Assembly (NCBI GenBank): GCA_964399605.1
Contig: CAYNRH010000024.1
Coordinates: 1-12,497, forward strand
Length of the DNA stretch: 12,497 bases
From: JAGGZI01 sp964399605
Lineage (GTDB): Archaea; Aenigmatarchaeota; Aenigmatarchaeia; PWEA01; JAGHBM01
Reading direction: 5' to 3'
Part shown: in pieces, positions 6,716 through 11,214 of the stretch
Layout: each line of letters opens with the position of its first letter
How positions within the stretch are numbered: the first letter of the stretch is position 1
Notes under the pieces: generated by a model
What the model was told of the DNA's origin: nothing
Databases searched by the model: none
What the model saw: the letters and a program-made list of their open reading frames with translations, nothing else
Position numbers and translations under genes: made by a program

Positions 6716-6786
6716 GGTAAATTATTATCATGAATAAAATAAAAAACAATATAAACATTGGACACAAGATTAATTAAGGTGATTTT
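6716..6786. promoter_or_regulatory. Divergent promoter region, hypA / half-SWIB gene
   Basis: A 71-bp A/T-rich gap. On the minus strand TTTTATTTTATT (about 6733-6745) is placed for a leaderless hypA transcript. On the plus strand AATATAAAC (about 6747-6755) is about 26 bp before the ribosome site AAGGTGAT at 6776-6783, which stands three bases before ATG 6787. The two boxes lie almost back to back. Confidence 0.5.
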
Positions 6787-6942
6787 ATGGCTTTTGGAAA
6801 CTATAAGATAAATTTCAGCGCAGTCAAGGGAAAAACTCTTGGAGAAGTTTTTGGAACTGAAGATATGAAGCCCACTGAAATGACAAAAAAACTATGGGCC
6901 TTCGTTAAGGAGAACAAGCTTGGAAAGAAGGCTGGATTTTAG
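6787..6942 (+). CDS. 51-residue protein resembling the first half of a SWIB domain
   Basis: A short gene with a strong start signal: AAGGTGAT three bases before ATG. The protein has a basic beta-like N-terminus (MAFGNYKINFSAVKGK), then LGEVFG and TEMTKKLWAFVKENKLGKK (residues 31-48). The second part matches, by eye, the signature of SWIB/MDM2 domains (L--LLG, then R-EV-KKLW-YIK-N-L). The second half of a SWIB domain, with its MFEMTKLL-H helix, is missing; the stop is clean and nothing downstream resembles it. SWIB domains occur in chromatin remodellers and bacterial topoisomerase fusions. I propose only a nucleic-acid or protein-interaction role. It stands alone, divergent from hypA. Confidence 0.75.
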   Translation: MAFGNYKINFSAVKGKTLGEVFGTEDMKPTEMTKKLWAFVKENKLGKKAGF

Positions 6943-6996
6943 ATTTTAATTTCATACTTATATATTTTTCCAGTCTATATTATCTACGGGATATGA
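6943..6996 (+). promoter_or_regulatory. TATA-box promoter before the 74-codon ORF and deoxyhypusine synthase
   Basis: TTATATATT at 6958-6966 is one of the clearest TATA boxes in the window. A start site about 26 bp downstream would fall near 6988, only a few bases before ATG 6993 (a 12-codon frame) and GTG 6997 (the 74-codon frame). T-rich DNA before it could end the 6787 transcript. Confidence 0.5.
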
Positions 6997-7221
6997 GTGA
7001 GTTTTGCAGATTTTATGGAAATTGGTGCTGAAATAGCTGCCATAAATATTCCATTTTATATATCAAAATTTCTCATGTGGAAAAAAGCAAACAAAACAGG
7101 ATTCGCAAATCCAGGATATAGAAAAACTATAAAGAATATAACATATCTTCCAACTCCGCTTGATGCCATATATGGAATTGGAAAATTTTGTATTTATTCA
7201 TATAAAAACAACACCAGATGA
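6997..7221 (+). CDS. Hypothetical 74-residue protein upstream of deoxyhypusine synthase
   Basis: Not recognised. The frame opens with GTG at 6997 close to the predicted transcription start, or with ATG at 7015, and ends 22 bases before the deoxyhypusine synthase start. The protein (MSFADFMEIGAEIAAINIPF at the start) has a moderately hydrophobic N-terminal stretch, a basic middle (MWKKANKTG, GYRKTIKN) and no clear membrane span or motif. No ribosome site is seen, so it would need leaderless initiation. It may be a genuine small protein, or an open frame in a 5' leader of the synthase gene. Codon content does not look random, but the evidence is thin. Confidence 0.45.
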   Translation: MSFADFMEIGAEIAAINIPFYISKFLMWKKANKTGFANPGYRKTIKNITYLPTPLDAIYGIGKFCIYSYKNNTR

Positions 7222-7243
7222 AAATTGTATTAGGTTTGATAAA

Positions 7244-8212
7244 ATGCAGCCAATAAAAGACATGGAACTGGATAAAATCAAGAATTTTAAGGATTTGGCC
7301 AGCCAGATGAAGGAATCCGGTGGATTTGTAGCCAAAAAGATTGGAGTCGGCGCTGAAATACTTGACAGCATGGTTAAAGATAAGGATTGTTTCGTCTTTT
7401 TATCATTTCCGGCGTGCCTTGTATCCACTGGTACAAGGGGAATTTTAAAAGATTTGGTAAAATACAAAAAGGTTGACGCAATAATAACCACCTGCGGAAC
7501 CCTTGACCATGACCTGGCCCGCATCTGGTCTGATTACTATCATGGTTATTTTGAAGCTGATGACAAAGAACTGCACCAAAAGGGCATAAACAGGGAGGGA
7601 AACATCTTCATACCAAACGAAAGCTATGGAATAATCCTTGAAGAAAAAATGCAGCCTATTCTGAAAAAAATTTATGAGGAGAGAAAAGAATGGTCAACAA
7701 GGGATTTAATATGGAAATTCGGCGAATTTCTGAAAAATGAAGAAAAAAAGGAAGAATCAATCATATACTGGGCATGGAAAAACAAGATACCAATTTTCGT
7801 TCCAGGACCAACAGACGGAGCTTTTGGCTCGCAAATATGGTTTTTCTGGCAGGACGGACATAAAGATTTCAGTATAAACATACTCAAGGATGAAGAGGAA
7901 TTATCCAAAATAATTTATGATGCAAAGAAAACCGGCGCGCTAATGATAGGCGGTGGAATATCAAAGCACCATACAATCTGGTGGAATCAGTTCAGGAATG
8001 GATTGGACTATGTAGTGTATATAACCACAGCACCAGAATGGGACGGCTCTTTATCAGGGGCAAGAGTCAGGGAAGCAATCTCATGGGGAAAAATCCGTGA
8101 AGACGCGAAATATATAACAATAGAAGGCGATGCCACTGTAATCCTGCCACTGTTAATAAAGGATTTGCTTGAGGATAGTGATGTTAACCAAAATAATTCC
8201 CCTATAAAATAA
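7244..8212 (+). CDS. dys: Deoxyhypusine synthase
   Basis: Uses NAD and normally spermidine to move an aminobutyl group onto the aIF5A lysine, the first step of hypusine formation. With ATG 7244 the protein has 322 residues, normal for archaea. Seen: FLSFPACLVSTGTRGILKDL (NAD pocket region), AIITTCGTLDHDLARIW and DYYHGYF typical of archaeal forms, FVPGPTDGAFGSQ, the active-site block GGGISKHH with K241 as the lysine that forms the covalent intermediate, then NGLDYVVYITTA, EWDGSLSGARVREAISWGK and EGDATVILPLL. An in-frame ATG at 7160 would add 28 unrelated residues; 7244 is preferred because the conserved protein begins there and TTGAT stands three bases before it. Its substrate aIF5A is encoded 2.4 kb upstream. 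The 3' end overlaps a possible opposite-strand miniprotein gene by 11 bp. Confidence 0.95.
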   Translation: MQPIKDMELDKIKNFKDLASQMKESGGFVAKKIGVGAEILDSMVKDKDCFVFLSFPACLVSTGTRGILKDLVKYKKVDAIITTCGTLDHDLARIWSDYYHGYFEADDKELHQKGINREGNIFIPNESYGIILEEKMQPILKKIYEERKEWSTRDLIWKFGEFLKNEEKKEESIIYWAWKNKIPIFVPGPTDGAFGSQIWFFWQDGHKDFSINILKDEEELSKIIYDAKKTGALMIGGGISKHHTIWWNQFRNGLDYVVYITTAPEWDGSLSGARVREAISWGKIREDAKYITIEGDATVILPLLIKDLLEDSDVNQNNSPIK

Positions 8213-8288
8213 CAGCAATAAAGAGAAGTAGTGCGCCTAAAGCTATCATTCTTTTTCTTGTGATTTTCTTTTTCACATTTTCTAACAT
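8202..8288 (-). CDS. Possible 28-residue single-span membrane miniprotein
   Basis: The minus strand encodes MLENVKKKITRKRM followed by a hydrophobic stretch (IALGALLLFIAVIL) that runs to the stop. A strongly basic head before one hydrophobic helix predicts a membrane miniprotein with its N-terminus inside. The start is supported by AGTGAT (rc of 8292-8297) exactly three bases before ATG, the spacing shared by the ferredoxin and geranylgeranyl reductase genes. It sits downstream of ftsZ on the same strand, beyond the structured region, and its last codons overlap the 3' end of deoxyhypusine synthase. It does not look like SecE, which follows ftsZ in many euryarchaea. Too short for statistics, so tentative. 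Confidence 0.4.
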   Translation of the reverse strand: MLENVKKKITRKRMIALGALLLFIAVIL

Positions 8289-8304
8289 AATATCACTTAG
8301 GAGT

Positions 8305-8346
8305 AAAAAGGAAAGGGCGATGGGTTGTTTGCTTCCTGTCGCCCTT
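8305..8346 (-). terminator. Hairpin plus T-tract
   Basis: On the minus strand AAGGGCGA (8346-8339) pairs with TCGCCCTT (8320-8313) around an 18-base loop, then TCC and TTTTT (8309-8305) follow. It resembles an intrinsic terminator and would end a transcript running out of ftsZ, before the miniprotein gene. It could equally be the last stem of a structured RNA covering 8311-8465. Confidence 0.45.
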
Positions 8347-8362
8347 CCCGGTGTGGGGGTGT

Positions 8363-8465
8363 GTCATCGAATGACTATAACTCGTCATTCGGCCTCTACC
8401 AGGTCTTTTTTAGTTTGGGGTGCTGCTGGTAAAGTCATCGAATGACCATGAAATTGGTCACATTC
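8363..8465. repeat. Repeated palindromic hairpin units, possible structured RNA
   Basis: The 13-mer GTCATCGAATGAC, itself a small hairpin (GTCAT-CGA-ATGAC), occurs exactly at 8363-8375 and 8434-8446, 71 bp apart. Each copy is followed by an inverted partner: GAATGAC 8369-8375 with GTCATTC 8384-8390, and GAATGACCA 8440-8448 with TGGTCACATTC 8455-8465 (two-base bulge). Between the units TACCAG 8397-8402 pairs with CTGGTA 8426-8431. The arms are interchangeable, so alternative folds are possible. The stretch is clearly richer in G+C than its surroundings. Its strand is uncertain; no known RNA family was recognised. Confidence 0.55.
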
Positions 8466-8476
8466 AGTCTCAGTGA

Positions 8477-9613
8477 CTATAAGACCGATTGGCCAACCAT
8501 TGGAATCCCAAGCTCACTTGAAATCCCCGTTTTTTTACCTAATTCCTCCTTTTGCACAGGACCCAATATATACGGGCTCTTTACACCGGTTATTATTGTT
8601 ATAACGTGTATTTTTCCTGCATATTGGGGCAGTATTCTTGCTCCCCAAATGACCTGCGCTTCTGGATTCATTCTTTTGTAAACAGACTCCCCTATTGTGT
8701 TTATCTCATCAAGTTTTAGGTCGTCTCCACCTATGATCTGGACTATAGCTCCGTTGGCGCCACTTATCTCCATTTCAAGTAGTGGATGTGACAAAGCTTT
8801 GTCTATGGCCTCTTGTGCTCTGTTGGACGAGTCAGATTCACCAACTCCTATTGCAGCCACTCCTCCGCTGTGCATAATGGCTTTAACATCCGCGTAGTCC
8901 AAGTTAACCAACGATGGTTGTGTAATCGTCTCGGTTATGCCTTTTATCATTGTTGATATCAATTCATCGGCAACCGCGAAAGCTTGTTTGATTGATAAAT
9001 CTCCACAATATTGAAGAAGTTTTTGGTTCTCTATAACTATCACAGTGTCTGCCACTTTTCTTAATTGATTTAGGCCTTCTTCTGCCTTATGAATTCTTGT
9101 GCCCTCCATTTTGAAAGGCATTGTAGCAGTTCCAATGACTATTGCACCCATACTCTTTGCAATTTCTGCTATGACGGGCGTTGCACCAGTCCCGGTACCG
9201 CCACCCATACCACAGGTTATAAATACCATGTCAACTCCCTCTAACATATCTTTCAGCTCTTTTCTTGACTCCTCAGCAGACTTTTTACCCATTCCAGGAT
9301 ATCCTCCTGCCCCAAGTCCTCTCGTAGTCTCCCTTCCTATCAGAATCTTTTTGTTTGCCTTTGTGATTGATAAATGCTTGGCATCAGTATTAACAGCAAC
9401 AGTATTTGCACCTTCTATACCCATCTCAGTAAGAGTTGATATAGTGTTAGAACCAGCACCACCTACACCAATAACAAGTATTCTTGCCTGGTGTAAATCT
9501 ATATTAAATTCCTCCTCAATTCTCTCCTTTTCAACATTTTGCTGCAAATTACCCTGTTCAAAAGTTTTTTGTTCAAAAGTTTTTTCAAAAGCATTTTGAA
9601 TTATAGAATCCAT
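8477..9613 (-). CDS. ftsZ: Cell-division GTPase FtsZ
   Basis: Tubulin-like GTPase that polymerises into the division ring. The 378 residues include a charged, non-conserved N-terminal tail (1-40), then VIGVGGAGSNT (48-57), the NTDAKHL loop, the tubulin signature GGGTGTG (137-143), the synergy-loop motif NLDYADVK (237-244) and the C-terminal domain ending VIWGARI and TIITGVKSPYILGP. All nucleotide-binding and catalytic parts are present. The C-terminal tail is short (ELGIPMVGQSVL). The N-terminal tail contains an exact in-frame duplication giving KTFEQ twice. GGAGGTTG (rc of 9621-9628) is a ribosome site seven bases before ATG, wider than elsewhere in the window. SecE and NusG genes, frequent ftsZ neighbours in euryarchaea, are not found here. 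Confidence 0.97.
   Translation of the reverse strand: MDSIIQNAFEKTFEQKTFEQGNLQQNVEKERIEEEFNIDLHQARILVIGVGGAGSNTISTLTEMGIEGANTVAVNTDAKHLSITKANKKILIGRETTRGLGAGGYPGMGKKSAEESRKELKDMLEGVDMVFITCGMGGGTGTGATPVIAEIAKSMGAIVIGTATMPFKMEGTRIHKAEEGLNQLRKVADTVIVIENQKLLQYCGDLSIKQAFAVADELISTMIKGITETITQPSLVNLDYADVKAIMHSGGVAAIGVGESDSSNRAQEAIDKALSHPLLEMEISGANGAIVQIIGGDDLKLDEINTIGESVYKRMNPEAQVIWGARILPQYAGKIHVITIITGVKSPYILGPVQKEELGKKTGISSELGIPMVGQSVL
9556..9585 (-). repeat. Exact 15-bp tandem duplication inside the ftsZ 5' end
   Basis: GTTCAAAAGTTTTTT occurs twice back to back (9556-9570 and 9571-9585), with a partial third copy (CAAAAGC-TTTT) after it. It is in frame and adds one KTFEQ pentapeptide to the FtsZ N-terminal tail. 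Probably replication slippage in a tolerant region. Confidence 0.9.
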
Positions 9614-9660
9614 TCAGCCTCAACCTCCACATTTATATACTCCAACATATATTTTTTTGT
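9614..9660 (-). promoter_or_regulatory. ftsZ promoter and ribosome site
   Basis: On the minus strand, two TATA candidates precede the ribosome site: AAAAAAATATAT (rc of about 9648-9658) and TATATAAAT (rc of 9631-9639). The first would start transcription near 9625, just before or within GGAGGTTG; the second would start it at or inside the coding region. The first is therefore preferred, with a very short leader. Confidence 0.45.
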
Positions 9661-9676
9661 ATCGAAACATTTTTAA

Positions 9677-9692
9677 GATAGTAAATACTATC
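9677..9692. promoter_or_regulatory. 16-bp palindrome upstream of ftsZ, possible operator
   Basis: GATAGTA-AA-TACTATC is a perfect inverted repeat of seven-base arms with a two-base centre. It lies about 20-30 bp upstream of the ftsZ TATA candidates on the minus strand. Symmetric sites of this size suit a dimeric helix-turn-helix regulator. Function inferred. Confidence 0.45.
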
Positions 9693-9709
9693 CTTTATAG
9701 AAAGAGTTT

Positions 9710-9808
9710 ATTGCCCAATGAACTCTAATAAAATGCCCAAATTTGTTCAACTCGCTTCGCGCCAACGAAGTGAAGTTGTGAAGGTTTATGGTAATTGCCC
9801 AAATTACC
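9710..9808. repeat. GCCCA-loop inverted repeats and a longer hairpin
   Basis: Three A/T-armed inverted repeats share a GCCC(A) centre: ATT-GCCC-AAT at 9710-9719, AAAT-GCCCAA-ATTT at 9731-9744, and the perfect GGTAATT-GCCCA-AATTACC at 9790-9808. Between the last two stands a longer hairpin: CAACT 9748-9752 and CTTCG 9755-9759 pair with CGAAG 9766-9770 and AGTTG 9774-9778. Such a cluster suggests either a small structured RNA or a set of protein-binding sites; which one cannot be decided from sequence. Confidence 0.5.
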
Positions 9809-9873
9809 TAGTTTCTATTATTTCTTTTAAAGCTTATTATTTATAAAGTTTTCGTTACTCCAGAATACAAATG

Positions 9874-11181
9874 TCACTCTTGTCTCTCTACACGTGAAGC
9901 CCTGAAGTGCTCCAAAAGCTTGAAAACAACAAATCCGAGCATAATAAAGCAAATTCCTGAGACAATTGTAATCATTTTGAAGTGTGACATTAAAAATAAA
10001 GAAAATATTATGCCTAAAAGTGGCAGTACTGGGAATTTTCCTATGTTTATTGGGACTTTAAACTCCCTCTTAAGCGTTGGCTCAGAATATCGGAAGTATA
10101 TTAGACAAGTATTTACAGTGACAAAAACCAACAGTACTCCAAAATTAGCTATTTCTGCCACACTTCTTATGTTGCCAACTGCAATAGTAAAAAACAAGAC
10201 AAAAACCATTGTAATAGCCACAGATATCCAGGGTGTTCTCCTCTTTCTATGGACTTTGGACAAAATCTTTGGAAGAGCGCCATCATTCGCCATACCATAA
10301 ATCATTCTGGCAGTTACTATAAGCATAATCAAAACCGTGTTGGCAGTGGCAAAAAGAGCCACGACGCTCAGAAAAGACGAAGAACCGGGAAGAGCTCTCG
10401 AAGCCACATCAGCCAGTGGTGCAGAAGACTGCGCAAGCTCATTCCAAGGCATAATGCTAACAACGGAGAGTGACACAAGAATGTATATCAATGTTGTTGC
10501 AAATATGGAAATTATCATAGCCTTTGGAAGAGTTTTCCTTGGATTTTTGGTTTCTTCGGCTATGTTAGCGATGTCTTCAAAACCCAAATAGGCAAAAAAT
10601 ATTAAAGCAGCTGCCGTAAAAATACCTGAAAATCCAAAGGGCATCTCTAAATAATTTACAGAGCCCAGATGCCCTAATCCCAGAAAGATTATAAAAAACA
10701 ATCCAAACGCCTCTATGGCAGTGAACAATATATTCGCCTTTGAGGATTGTTCTATTCCATAAAAATTCAGGAGTGACATTAAGATAATCAATAATACTGC
10801 TCCAAAAAGTATAGGTACATTTGACAAAGGTGACATCAAGGAAGAGAAATAACCACCAAATCCCAATGCCACCGTAGCAGATGAGAATAATCCAGTGAAA
10901 ATAGTCATCCATCCTATGACAAACGAGAGAGACCTCCGCTTGAATGCTTTCTCAACATACACATACTCTGCTGCAGACTTTGGAAATAAAGAGGACAATT
11001 CTGCATAACTTAGCCCTGTAAAAGATGCTATCAAGGCTGCAAAAATAAAAGACATCCAAAGCGAGTTTCCGGCAACACCTGCTGCCTCTCCAATCAGCGC
11101 ATATATGCCAGCACCAAGTATCAGGCCTATACCATATGCACTCACTTCAAAGAGGCCGAGCGCCCTTTTCAACTTCTGCAT
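9874..11181 (-). CDS. APC-family amino-acid permease
   Basis: Cytoplasmic-membrane secondary transporter, probably a proton- or exchange-coupled amino-acid carrier. The 435 residues carry about twelve hydrophobic segments. Near the N-terminus LGLFEVSAYGIGLILGAGIYALIG (split at residue 20) has the unwound glycine-rich TM1 that binds substrate in APC proteins. FFAYLGFEDIANIAEETKNP is the TM6 and loop motif of the family. TARMIYGMANDGALPK matches the conserved segment before the eighth to ninth spans. There is no added C-terminal regulatory domain; the tail is short and basic. Substrate is not predictable. No ribosome site is present; TTTATATAT (rc of about 11203-11211) centred 26 bp upstream suggests a leaderless mRNA. 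It diverges from AsnRS with 33 bp between them. An amino-acid importer would suit an organism partly dependent on external amino acids. Confidence 0.92.
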   Translation of the reverse strand: MQKLKRALGLFEVSAYGIGLILGAGIYALIGEAAGVAGNSLWMSFIFAALIASFTGLSYAELSSLFPKSAAEYVYVEKAFKRRSLSFVIGWMTIFTGLFSSATVALGFGGYFSSLMSPLSNVPILFGAVLLIILMSLLNFYGIEQSSKANILFTAIEAFGLFFIIFLGLGHLGSVNYLEMPFGFSGIFTAAALIFFAYLGFEDIANIAEETKNPRKTLPKAMIISIFATTLIYILVSLSVVSIMPWNELAQSSAPLADVASRALPGSSSFLSVVALFATANTVLIMLIVTARMIYGMANDGALPKILSKVHRKRRTPWISVAITMVFVLFFTIAVGNIRSVAEIANFGVLLVFVTVNTCLIYFRYSEPTLKREFKVPINIGKFPVLPLLGIIFSLFLMSHFKMITIVSGICFIMLGFVVFKLLEHFRASRVERQE

Positions 11182-11214
11182 ATCTTTTTATTTAATGTTG
11201 CCATATATAAATTC
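11182..11214. promoter_or_regulatory. Overlapping divergent promoters, permease and asnS
   Basis: Only 33 bp separate the two ATG codons. The palindromic-looking ATATATAAA at about 11203-11211 is centred 26 bp from the permease ATG on the minus strand. TTTTTATTTA at about 11185-11194 is centred 26 bp from the asnS ATG on the plus strand. Each gene's TATA-like box thus lies next to the other gene's start, so both could be leaderless and mutually exclusive in promoter use. Confidence 0.5.

Larger units (their letters stand above)
8213..8476. other. Gap between convergent deoxyhypusine synthase and ftsZ
   Basis: These 264 bases hold no conventional gene. The left third contains most of the possible miniprotein gene; the rest is the hairpin array and the terminator-like hairpin listed separately. 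Short frames on the plus strand here (for example 8260-8445) have no ribosome site and no protein-like features. Confidence 0.6.
9614..9873. other. Gap between the permease 3' end and ftsZ
   Basis: These 260 bases separate two minus-strand genes. They hold the ftsZ promoter, the 16-bp palindrome and the GCCCA/hairpin cluster. The part next to the permease (about 9809-9873) is A/T-rich with no clear hairpin or gene. No protein-like frame was found on either strand. Confidence 0.6.

Noticed and set aside
7160..7243. Upstream in-frame start of deoxyhypusine synthase
   Set aside because: The extra 28 residues have no family resemblance and overlap the preceding frame; ATG 7244 matches the usual N-terminus.
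8202..8288. SecE as the small protein after ftsZ
   Set aside because: Position fits euryarchaeal gene order, but the 28 residues are too short and lack the SecE amphipathic helix and proline motif.
8363..8446. Two 13-bp repeats considered as a CRISPR or mobile-element remnant
   Set aside because: Only two copies, repeat too short, no cas gene or transposase, and no clear target-site duplication; the pairing pattern fits structured RNA better.
8311..8476. SRP RNA, RNase P RNA, tRNA or C/D-box RNA
   Set aside because: The GGAAGGG and GGAAGC stretches superficially recall the SRP S domain, but the conserved order and pairing are missing; no cloverleaf, no RNase P core, and no proper C and D box pair was found.
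8260..8681. Two plus-strand open frames (8260-8445 and 8442-8681)
   Set aside because: No ribosome site or promoter, unusual composition, and the second runs antisense through the conserved end of ftsZ. They cover the hairpin region by chance.
9099..9599. Plus-strand frame of 166 codons
   Set aside because: Antisense to the conserved GTP-binding part of ftsZ; Pro/Ser-rich shadow translation.
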